DNA of 30,920 nucleotides. It comes from Basidiobolus ranarum (lineage: Eukaryota; Basidiobolomycota; Basidiobolomycetes; Basidiobolales). The first letter of the stretch is position 1. Each line of letters begins with the position of its first letter. The notes beneath the pieces are model-generated. The model was not told where the DNA came from, did no database searches, and worked only from the letters and a program-made list of their open reading frames with translations. Of the stretch, positions 13,101-22,273 are shown one piece after another. Where the stretch lies: assembly GCA_040143965.1 (NCBI GenBank), contig JASJQH010000095.1, positions 1-30,920 on the forward strand. Direction: 5' to 3'. The position numbers were made by a program, and so were the translations under genes.

Positions 13101-13903
13101 AGGCAGCGATTAATGCTTTTACTTTCCACGACAGAAACTCTGATCGCGGAAATAAGCATTCTAATAATTCACATGACAACAATGCTCCTCATTTGTCTGT
13201 GACTTTAAGAAACGATCCAAGCGCACGGCCAAACGGTGAAACAAATATCACACCGCATTCGTCAAAATCTCTTCAGACTGCTACTCCCCCAATTTGTATT
13301 GAACTGGATTCTTCAAGCGACGAAACTGATATTACTACAGATATTATACCCCAAAAAAAGATTAAGAACAGATTAACAGCTGAAAATCATTCAGCCATGA
13401 ATAGCTTGGATTCCAAACAATCGGTTGTCACAAATACAGAAGAGATCCTGGAAACACAGTCTCAGTCTGTCACTCTCCCATTAAATGGGGGATTAGCGAG
13501 CGATATCGATAGCCTTTCGTCCTCCCCTGCAACCACCCATCGCCAAGTGAATGTATTATTTGAGACTCAGTCCAGCACTAGCCTTGCTTGTAAAAACTAC
13601 GCTCATTCCGAAGTTGGAGCTGTACTTGAAACATCTTCCCCACAAACTGAAGGTGGCAAAGATCCGACCAAGAATACTGAAATAGACCTTTCAACCAGTA
13701 TCTCAACAACACCTATATTATTGTCATCTCACTCTGGTACGCCAGAAAGTAGAATGCGTGCAACTTCCCAATCCAAAAGGCTTTCACCATCTCATATATC
13801 TAGATCACCGAAAAAAAGAGGGACCATCATTCCAATTCCAACAAACAGACCCAGAACAGGAGCCTCCCTTGATGCGAAATTTGGAAAGAATGGAAATTTT
13901 TAA
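7104..13903 (+). CDS. Mit1/CHD3-like chromatin remodeller with extra N-terminal chromodomains
   Basis: An ATP-dependent Snf2-family nucleosome remodeller of the CHD type, closest in layout to Mit1 of the SHREC silencing complex. Predicted exons are 7104-7922, 8014-8269, 8341-11735 and 11798-13903; all phases agree and give about 2191 residues. Domains in order: an HP1-like chromodomain (about 25-76) with a full aromatic cage (Y26, W47, Y50); a weaker chromo-like unit (about 241-295, VYWSNGVTSW then EPISKLGEF); a PHD-type zinc finger (627-722, first cysteines in CCYVCGG, last in WCCHDC); the CHD tandem chromodomains (about 724-880, LVKFKGLSYHHLAW and VKWKDLQYDESTWEDP); the Snf2 motor with motif I ADDMGLGKT, motif II DEGH, and motifs V-VI STRAGGVGLNL and RAHRIGQ; a disordered basic tail with a CCHC knuckle (1803-1816). 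No start ATG lies near the beginning of exon 3, which supports one gene. Two or three separate genes remain an alternative. Confidence 0.8.
7923..8013 (+). other. Intron 1 of remodeller gene, with TA/CATA microsatellite
   Basis: The donor GTAGGT directly follows a TGG codon (phase 0) and the acceptor is ATACAG. Splicing restores a chromo-like TSW-EPISKL reading. A (TA)n-(CATA)n simple repeat occupies about 7978-8004. Confidence 0.65.
7978..8004. repeat. TA/CATA microsatellite
   Basis: An alternating TA run passes into CATA units. It lies within intron 1 of the remodeller gene, so length changes there would not alter the protein. Confidence 0.8.
8270..8340 (+). other. Intron 2 of remodeller gene; retention gives a stop
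   Basis: Donor GTAATT at 8270 and acceptor CTATTTTAG ending at 8340 join the two long frames in phase 1. If the intron is retained, the upstream frame stays open to a TAG at 8338-8340 that overlaps the splice acceptor itself. A second phase-compatible pair exists (donor at 8283, acceptor ending at 8350), so the exact boundary needs transcript data. Confidence 0.55.
11736..11797 (+). other. Intron 3 of remodeller gene
   Basis: Donor GTAACT follows an AAG codon and acceptor TTTGTGCAG precedes ATGAAGAGG, both phase 0. Splicing removes a TGA at 11754-11756 and appends about 700 residues to the helicase. Without splicing the helicase would end with VTLKIY. Confidence 0.72.
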
Positions 13904-14143
13904 TTAATATCACTATCCTTAATACTACTTCACTTTGCTTCATAGAACTGACTAGTTGTAAATCCAATTCAGAATCTGTATTTTACCCTGATTTTCAAGT
14001 ATTTTTCGTTGATTTTATTGAATATGTATAGAATATTAAAAGAATATATAGTCAACTCTGTATTTCATTAATCATGTATTTTGAGGTGTCTTCAGGTGGC
14101 AATAATTGAAAAGAATAATACATACGACGGGACTTGCATAGAT

Positions 14144-15868
14144 CTAATCTTTGTGAGGTTCTAGGTCCATAGATCCTTTGGAATGTTTGCGGGTACGTAT
14201 TGTACTGGCTTTATCTCCGTCTCCTTGTGGTTCACTTGGTTCTTCAGTTATTTCGGTGTCAGATAATTTATCCTTTAATTCATCCTCAGAAGTCAATGCC
14301 TCCATCTTAATATCAGCACCAAGATTTGAATTTACTCTTAGAGTGGAAGATCCGACGGGATCATCGGATGTCAAGACTACTGCAGGTTCATCAAGAACTT
14401 CTAGATGACTTTTTTCGAAGAATCTGGGTAATATATACTGCTTAACTGGTACCAACAATAGAATGAACACCGGGAAGGAGATGGCGGCAGGAGATTCAGT
14501 GATATAAAAGATCAAAGCAAGTAATAGAATTTGAATTACAGTAAACTTCACTATCACTCTATAAGGAACACTGACGGTAGCCCACATCGGAGGGGTCAGT
14601 TTCTTATCAGTAAATATAAGCTTGACTCGATTGGCAAGTGTATTGTCTACAAATGATTCCAATCCCATATAGAGGAAAAGTCCAGCAAGAACAGCGCGTG
14701 GAATCAATCCAAGAACATGAAGTATGGGCGGGAGAAGTGTAAGCCCAATTAATAAAGATTGCAAAAGTCCAGAAACACGTTGCTCATGAACATGATCTAC
14801 AAATTCAATTCCTTTCTCTCCATTCCGCTTAATCTTGGATAAGGAACGAACATGAAGTGGTGCTTGGGGAATCAATCCATTCGGGGCAGGAATTCCAATT
14901 ATTCCTGAGATCAAAGTACATATACCCAATATGAAGAAATCATAATGGAATGCTGGTCCTTTGCGAAGATGAAATTCTGGCCTTTGAGACAAAAGAGAGG
15001 ATACGTTGTGATCAAAAAAGAAGAGAACAGTCAACACGATAGCGGGAACTATAGATGCGAATACTGCCCAGAGTGGGAGTTCCCAGAATGGAACTAGCCA
15101 AGGTCGGCCAGTAGTCGTTTGAAATGTGCTTGGAACAGGAAGGCGTGCTATCTCTAAAGTGGTAAGCTTTGGGAGATATGGAAGTGCAGTGAATAGAACG
15201 ATGGCAAATGCAGCAGCATAATCAGCAATTATTCCGCGTATTCCTTTTTTAAATAATGTCCATTTTCTTGCACTAGCTAGAGAAGTGGCTACATAAAAAG
15301 TCCCAAACGCTAGCATAAGAGATAGCAAGGCTTGAGCTAAGGGACCTCCAGTGAAGTAACTCACAATCTCTTGAATTGCTTTCATGACATAAATAACGGC
15401 AATTAAGCAACCGAAGATTTCACAACTAAATTTAGTGACATACTTCAGAAAATTGCAACTATTACAAATAGCCAGAATTATGTGAAACAGCGTTGCCCAG
15501 ATGCTTGCCCAAGCCATAAATGGGAGAAAATCTACATCAAGTTTTTGACAGATATCGAAAACGGTGGCAGAAAATATAGACACAGGACCTGTAACACCCA
15601 TTATAACCAAAGGCTGTCCAGAAAAAATAGCAAATATCACACCACCTAAAGCGGTTGAAAGAATAACCTCCACTACTCCATAATTGTTCTGGGTACTTTT
15701 AGAAAGATCAGCAGCAAATGTGATTGAAGGTAAGATACTGCAAAAAAACATAAAGATTGTTGAGGCCAAGACTTTACTCCGCAAACCATCCTTCCAGTCT
15801 GACCAATACAACGGAAGTCTTCTATTTAGATCGCTTCGAATCCCTTCAAACAGATTGATTTTGAGCAT
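14144..15868 (-). CDS. Bor1-like borate/anion transporter (SLC4 family)
   Basis: A plasma-membrane or vacuolar exporter of the SLC4/bicarbonate-transporter superfamily, typified by yeast Bor1. The frame is intronless. I choose the ATG at 15868, giving 574 residues and the family opening (FEGIRSDLNRRLPLYWSDW, DGLRSKVLAS). A further 28 in-frame codons upstream, to an ATG at 15952, are hydrophobic and not family-like. Further hallmarks are ALGGVIFAIFSGQPLVIMG, GPVSIF, GIIGIPAPNGLIPQAPLH (the conserved core loop), HVHEQRVSGLLQSLLIG, RAVLAGLFLYMG and FPVFILLLVPVKQYILPRFF, with about 10-13 membrane segments. The C-terminal 80 residues are acidic and probably cytosolic, with STIRTRKHSKGSMDLEPHKD at the end. 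It faces the 3' end of the remodeller. The substrate is inferred from family membership. Confidence 0.9.
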   Translation of the reverse strand: MLKINLFEGIRSDLNRRLPLYWSDWKDGLRSKVLASTIFMFFCSILPSITFAADLSKSTQNNYGVVEVILSTALGGVIFAIFSGQPLVIMGVTGPVSIFSATVFDICQKLDVDFLPFMAWASIWATLFHIILAICNSCNFLKYVTKFSCEIFGCLIAVIYVMKAIQEIVSYFTGGPLAQALLSLMLAFGTFYVATSLASARKWTLFKKGIRGIIADYAAAFAIVLFTALPYLPKLTTLEIARLPVPSTFQTTTGRPWLVPFWELPLWAVFASIVPAIVLTVLFFFDHNVSSLLSQRPEFHLRKGPAFHYDFFILGICTLISGIIGIPAPNGLIPQAPLHVRSLSKIKRNGEKGIEFVDHVHEQRVSGLLQSLLIGLTLLPPILHVLGLIPRAVLAGLFLYMGLESFVDNTLANRVKLIFTDKKLTPPMWATVSVPYRVIVKFTVIQILLLALIFYITESPAAISFPVFILLLVPVKQYILPRFFEKSHLEVLDEPAVVLTSDDPVGSSTLRVNSNLGADIKMEALTSEDELKDKLSDTEITEEPSEPQGDGDKASTIRTRKHSKGSMDLEPHKD

Positions 15869-16148
15869 TTTCTTCACGATGTCCCAAATATGAAGACTTG
15901 TGGTGAAAAAAGCGAAAAAGAATACAATATGACTTCTATTGATGAAATACAATAAACATGATAATTTGATTACATGGTTTCATGTCAATGTGATGAAAAA
16001 ACTAAACATGTATTAGCTAAGCCAAAAAATGTATGCTTGCGAGATATTTTGCATTTTAGCAGAAAAAGTTTGACAATCTAAATTGCAGTTAACACCGTTT
16101 TAGTCATATATTTAATTATATTGGTGATTAGCTCAGTGACATAAACAT

Positions 16149-16658
16149 TCAAACACCATAACGGGATTCATAACATTTCTTTGAGTAATATCCGGTGCCT
16201 AGTAAACCGATGGTTCCCAAGGCCAAAGGAAGAGGTTTGCGTGTACGAATGCCACGTGGGAGCATGGCTCCCGAGAGAAGAGCCGAGGTAGCTACACGAG
16301 CAACATAGTGTTAGGCCGTTATAGGCTTGTAGATATATCTATTGGAAATTACCAGCAGCAAGTTCTGCACCGTATTCACGATTCTCTTTCAACAAATATC
16401 TATGTGAATTTCGTAAGTATACTGAGTGGGTAGTAAAAACGAGAAGCATACTCTACGTAGAAACACCATAGAGAGTCCCGAAACTTAAACCAGCAATCAA
16501 GGAAGGCATTGAGCGTCCCTTGATGTAGCCAAAGATTCCACCAATAGCACCTAGAGCATTTGGAAAAACAAGTGCATCAGTATATCCCTATGTCATATAC
16601 ACCTTGTGAATTAAACCCTACAGAGGCCAGCAAGAGTAGCAGCAGTGTGGTGCGACAT
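16149..16658 (-). CDS. TMEM14-family small membrane protein, four exons
   Basis: A small four-helix membrane protein of the TMEM14 (UPF0136) family; animal TMEM14C works at the inner mitochondrial membrane in haem synthesis. Exons on the minus strand are 16658-16622, 16550-16457, 16399-16353 and 16291-16149. All phases agree and give 106 residues, the usual family size. Hallmarks are MSHHTAATLAGLCAIGGIFG, YIKGRSMPSLIAGLSFGTLY, ENREYGAELAA, LLSGAMLPRGIRTRKPLP and LGTIGLLGTGYYSKK. Because its exons are only 37 to 143 bases, it is easy to miss. It is divergent from MMS19 with 0.57 kb between. The function in this organism is inferred from the family only. Confidence 0.87.
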
Positions 16659-17224
16659 TATCTAAATTCAAAAAATCAAAGAGTGCTAGTATAAAATAAG
16701 CCAAGTAGCTATACGATGGAAACGTTTGATATATTTAGTATATATATTGGCTTTTCTGACTAACCGAAGAAATATCCCTAATGGGGAAAAAATGGAGAAT
16801 TTCCTATTTTATATGAAGAGTCCTGAGTGCTACATCGTTGTGTTGCACATCGTATCCGCAATGCGCAAAGAATGTGTTCCGACGGGGATTGTGGATGAAA
16901 AGTGCCGTGTCATTACTTGCTGAGTATATATGCTTGAATAGTTGCCATAATATTTGGATGCTCCGAGATTCTCCATAAAAAGTACATGCTGCCTCAGATA
17001 CGTTGAAATGATTTTAGATTTTGTTGCTCCAAATCCTGGAAAAGTTGCCATCCACATTTGATTTTTAATCATGATTTGAATTGGAGATAAAAATAATAAA
17101 TTTGTAAAATCTTGCCTAGAGTTTCTAGTCTAAAATTTTAAAAATATATCAGAATCTGCTTAGTTTTTATCCATAGAACGAATAGGTATAAGGTGACCTG
17201 GCTTTTTTGCGACTTGACACTGCA
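16659..17224. other. Divergent promoter region (TMEM14-like / MMS19)
   Basis: AT-rich region between two divergent genes. A minus-strand frame of 80 codons (17072-16830, with TFPGFGATKSKII and RHFSSTIPVGTHSL) matches nothing I recognise. I cannot exclude a tiny unknown gene but do not call one. Confidence 0.4.
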
Positions 17225-20200
17225 ATGGAGGGAAGACTAGTGAGAAACTACATTGTGAATCTTGGGGAAAGCTCCGGAGAAGCTACTTCCGTTCTAAACA
17301 AAATAATAGAAGGTAGCTAAAGTATTCATGAATCGTTGCGCTTCTAAATACGATTTGTAAACAATGTTCCTTCACTTTGTAGGAATCGATCTCGGTCAAA
17401 CCACTTTATTAAATCTCGTTCAAGCATTGGAAGAATTCTTAACTAACGATGATAGTTCTTTGAGAGCTAAAGGTATATTTGATCGTGAATATATATATAC
17501 ATAATTGTATGACCTAACACTTATTGGTTTATCGTAGGAACAAATCTCCTTTCAACTGTTTTAGCTTCTTGCTCAAAAGAGCAAGTCAATAGCAAAGCCG
17601 GTAGCTTATACATTCTCCATTTCTATTGCATCGTTTGTTTACTAATGCCGAGTTCCTAGTCTCTGTTTTGTTAAACTTTTATAGCGATAGACTGGCCGAC
17701 ACTAGTTGCTTACAAGAGCTACTTAAAGGATTGTTGGCTTTACAGAGATTTAAATGGTTCGGGTCTAGTGCTTCGGTCAAAAGCGCGGAAAGGTGCGTAT
17801 AGTTCTCCATTATCCGGACTCTAGAGTATCACATTAACGAAATCTTTAGTATATTTGCTTCGGTTGACATGGGTACTTTACCACAAACAACGCGTTATAT
17901 CGTATTTCAAATTCTCTATGGATTATTGGAGAATCATATAGCCAGTACTGTACAGTTTATATTTAATATTTCACAAAGGTCGAGAACTTATGGAGATTTC
18001 AATAGGTATCAAGAGTATGAAGGACCAGTTTGTTACTGGTTATTTAAACGTCATGGACGGAGAGAAGGATCCACGGAATTTGATGCTGGCCTTCAAGTCT
18101 GTCAAGAAAATAATTGACAACTTTGAGATAATCAATCATGTTGAGGTGAGGGGCTCTGTGAATTTATCAGCCGTCAGTCTTGGTTTGACCAAATATTTAC
18201 TGTTTTTTAGAGCCTATTTGATGTTACCTTTTGCTATTTCCCAATTACCTTTAAGCCACCTCCAGGCGATCCATTTGGAATTACTGCAAATGATTTGAAG
18301 TTGGCATTAAGGTAGATATACGAAACGTTTCTATATCGAGATCAAAAGTGTTCTTAGCATTCGTATTTAGGCAATGCTTATCAGCAACACCTCTGTTTGC
18401 TGCACACAGTATGCCGCTTTTACTGGAAAAACTCTCATCTACCTCTGGAAACGCCAAGGTTTGCAAAGAAGCGTAACAACTTGTAAAATCCAATGCTCTA
18501 ACTTCATGCTATTTTTAGGTGGATTCTCTGGAGACTTTAGCTGAATGTATTCCAGTTTATGGGCCAGAAAATCTGGCTTCTCATATTCCAGAGCTTCGTG
18601 TGATGCTGGAGGATGAGGTATTTTGTCATTTCTGCTTTATTTCATCGAGTTCATTTGCTTATCTTACTAATTTATCCCCAATATTTTAGCTTCTTGAACT
18701 CCCACCTGTCGATTTGGAAAATACCATCATGAACGTTATGTTTGTCCTGATCAAGACTCTGGCTGAAGATAAGCAGGGTGAAAATCAAGGTTTGACCGAA
18801 TTTGTGAAGCTTAATGTTCAAGATTCGATGGATGCACTCAAGGAGGCTGTCATTCCCAAACCTAGAGCAATTGGGAAAATGCTTCGAGCCACTGCAGGCG
18901 GTTCCGGTTAGTATTCCGCTTGCGAGTTTTATAATTGACTTGTCTAATGATTAATTTGGTGTAAATTCATCTTAATATTTCAGTTGTATCAAACCGCCAG
19001 GTTGTAGAAAGTGTAGTTCCCTATTTGATTGACGTCTATAGCCATATAGAGTACACTTCAAAGAAAAATATTATTCTTGAAATTTTGCTTGATCTCCTTG
19101 ATGCCAACAGAGAACTCTTCTGTATCAACAACTCGGATTCAAACACGTCCAGTGACTCTACTCCATTAATTGCCTTCAAGGACAAGCTCTTTGAGTTGTA
19201 TTCTAGCGCTTTAAAGTCGTCCAACGAGCACAATGAACTGAGATCTGTTGGATTACGGGGCCTTTGCATAATGGTTTTGATCGATCAACTTCTATCTGAT
19301 AATGAAGCTGGTGTTGCCGTTCAGCACATTGATTCCGCTCTCTTTGATGAGCTAAGTCAATCTCTTAATCAGGAAGCACTGGGTTCTCTGAACTCAATAG
19401 CTCAATTGCGACCATATGTGATTCGCAATGTTACTCTTCCGGATATATTATCCACATTGCCGGACACCAGTGTGGACGTTACTCTGGCTCAAAGAAAAAA
19501 GATGGAAAAAAGCTTGAAGTATATTGAAAGTCTTTGTATTGAACCAGTATTGTTTGAAGCCGCTACTTCCAGCCTGTTGCAAATCTTTAACAAATGCGTG
19601 GTTGAAAATACCAGTGATAATACACTTCCGCTACTGATTTTGTCTACTATTCTTGGCATCTTGAAAACCAAGCATGAGAAGGGCCACTCGGATGTTACTT
19701 TGATTCTCAACTCACTCGTTACCCATCTCTTTTCCGAATCCATCTCAAACTCGATTGACGGCCGCCAAAGTCTCTTGACGGATACAAGCGTCATTCTAGC
19801 CATTTCTAAGATCACAAATATTGTTTTCCGTAGCTTGGATACTCAAGAACAAACCTTGTTTTTGGAGAGGGTTTTTGAAGTGTTTTATAGAGGCAATACC
19901 AATTCTTTAGTTTTCAATATCCATGCTCAAAGTTCTTTGGGTTTCTACCCATTGAAATCCACATCACCCATCATTCAGACCAATCTCTCTGTTCTTTTCG
20001 CTTCAATTGTTTGCTGTTTGAGGAAAGAGGTAAAGCGCAATGTATTTCTTATATGTAATGCAAACATCTTACGTGGAAAATCAATATGTTTAGGTTTTAC
20101 TGCCTGTGGCCAATGTATCTGGATTTCTCTCCGAAATGCTCGAGTTTGCTTTGCATACCGATAATCGTATACTACGAACCTCTTTGTCCCAATGTGTTGG

Positions 20201-21430
20201 TTCGGTAATTAACAAGTGGACTTCAGGTAGAGCTTAACCTTTTTCCTCATTTGGCGTATTGGTTGCTTACGCGAAATTCCCCTTTAGCCAATGACCTTGA
20301 ACAGTTTATCAGTGGCGACATTACTAAACTTCGAGAGGCATTTATTCATGCCGAAGACATGGATTTGCGCTCACGTGCACTCGATATTTTGCAATGGGTA
20401 TTCCGTTTTTATTTACTTTTCAAGAATTATCATCGTTATTTATACTCTTGCTTTATAGATCACCCGTGCTTTAATATTGAGAGCTCATGCGGTTGGGTTC
20501 CAGCTCGCAACCGACTTGTGTACCCTATTGAACCATCCCCAATTGGGTAAGCAGATAGCAAATGGATTTGAAATCCTTATTGGCGATAATGAATGGGTCC
20601 TTGATAAATCCAGTTTCTGTACCGTCAGAGTGAGTTATTTATAGTCAGTTATGAGCACTCAAGTGACTTATGCAAATACTCACCTTTTTGGAATTTTCAT
20701 CAATCAGCTTTTACATAAGCAGAGATTCTTCAATCACTGCCTTCCTTTGATTCTTGATGGCTTTACGAACTCTCATGAAGGTATACATGCCCCTAGCTAT
20801 TGACCCGAATCGCACATTCTAATGCTTAGTACTTGTGCCTAGGAATTAAGGAGAACTATCTGATTGCTTTGTCTCAGATTTTGATCAGCGTTCCCAAACA
20901 AGTGCTTTTGAGCGCTCTTTCATCGGTAAACTACTATTCGTATTGTATAGATCTGAACTTAGCCAGGCTAATCATGTTCCAATTTAGTTGCTTCCTCTTC
21001 TATTGTCATCCCTGTCCTATCCTGAGGCTAGCCTTAAGGCATCCACTTTGCTCACTTTGAGTATCTTGATCGAAGAGACGCCTCAAATCGTGACAGAACA
21101 TGTATCGTCGATCTTGCCACTTCTACTTCAGCTCACTTTATGCGAGACCACCAACAATATGGTAAATAATTGCAGTATAGAATAGAGTGACGAGCCCATT
21201 TTAGTAACCAAACCATTACAAATGATCCAATGTAGGCTGTACGTATCAACGCTCTAAAGTGCCTCACTCTATTGACAACTAAGATCCGCTATGATGCACT
21301 TCATCCTTACAAATCCCAAATTCTAAAAGAATTGTTAAAACCCGTCGATGATCCCAAACGGATTGTTAGAAAGGAAGCAGTGATTTGTAGAAACAAGTGG
21401 TACATGCTTACCGGGCCACCCACCAAATAA
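17225..21430 (+). CDS. mms19: MMS19 (Met18-like) cytosolic iron-sulphur assembly targeting factor
   Basis: A HEAT-repeat scaffold of the cytosolic iron-sulphur targeting complex, handing clusters to DNA repair and replication enzymes such as XPD-type helicases and polymerases. About 18 exons and 17 introns are inferred; the largest exon is near 18984-20029 and the product about 1040 residues, the usual size. N-terminal family motifs, split over small exons, are VSVLLNFYSDRLADTSCLQE, FASVDMGTLPQTTRYIVFQI, QFVTGYLNVMDGEKDPRNL, FCYFPITFKPPPGDPFGITA, QCLSATPLFAAHSMPLLLEK and LETLAECIPVYGPENL. The C terminus has HPYKSQILKELLKPVDDPKR then VRKEAVICRNKW, the usual last repeat. Individual donor and acceptor choices are each plausible, but my summed exon length misses a multiple of three, so at least one boundary is off by a base or two. 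Confidence 0.88.
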
Positions 21431-22273
21431 TCGATTGATGTTTCTTGCTTCGTAGTCTCAATTCTAGAGTTTATATTGATTAACCAATATTTTTTTAAAT
21501 AAACCATCTTTATTGAACATCTGTTGCATTTTCGTGATATCATTGTTCATATGCTAGACTATGTTAGTCAATAACTGAACCCCATATATAGCCATTTATA
21601 TTGCATTCCGTTCCGTTCCATTCCTCTCCATTGGTATGCAGATAGATAGTGCTAAAGGAAGATCAAGAGGAGTTCAATCCCCTTTCATAGATCAAAGCTA
21701 AATCAGTCGGATCCAGCTCAGATAATCATCTATCCAAGAAAATAAGAAACCTATGATACATGTTTACTATCAAGTTTTCGTCCATGAAATTTGATACTTG
21801 TTTCATCCAGGCGTCTTAGTTAATAAATAGATTTTAATGGGCCCTGGAATTATCAAGCTAGCTATAGCGTAAATAATGCAGGAAAGGGCATATGTTCCAT
21901 TATCTTGGGTGTTGGTCTCTACATGTGACTAGCTATTGGTTGATAATCTAAAGCAGGACTAAAAAGGAAATTGTGGATATCGAAGTAGAGTTTATTGGTA
22001 CTTATTGTAATGCAAATTAGAAGTAAAAATATCGAGGGAAGAAAGATAATACTAATAGTGAAAAAAATGGCTACCGAAGAAATTATTGGGCTCGAGTCAG
22101 AGAGTAACGCGAAGACATCTATAGTACAGTAACTGATTCTAGACAGATACATCTCTCTGATGACAAAGTGAGTACAAAATCCATGAGAACACCGTTTGCA
22201 CATAAATAAATAAACGAGTGAAATCTATACATTATACAGCGGTGGTAGTGTTTCATCAACTCGAAGTTAGGAA
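21431..22273. other. Intergenic region between convergent MMS19 and fungalysin
   Basis: About 0.84 kb of AT-rich sequence. It contains a short pentamer repeat (21605-21629) and a minus-strand frame of 94 codons (22203-21919) of hydrophobic, low-complexity character that I do not recognise. Two genes end here, so 3' untranslated sequence and terminators are expected. Confidence 0.45.
21605..21629. repeat. NTTCC pentamer microsatellite
   Basis: Four NTTCC units (ATTCC, GTTCC, GTTCC, ATTCC) followed by TCTCC, in tandem in non-coding sequence downstream of MMS19. Confidence 0.7.

Noticed and set aside
11753-13903. The 716-codon frame as a separate gene
   Set aside because: It begins within an intron-like sequence, the helicase exon ends in a good donor in the same phase, and its CCHC segment fits a Mit1-type C terminus.
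16122-16142. A-box-like GATTAGCTCAGTGAC suggesting a tRNA
   Set aside because: No B box or acceptor stem follows at the right distance; the stretch is the downstream flank of the TMEM14-like gene.
16830-17072. Minus-strand frame of 80 codons upstream of MMS19
   Set aside because: It looks weakly protein-like (RHFSSTIPVGTHSL) but matches no family I know and ends without a clear splice continuation.
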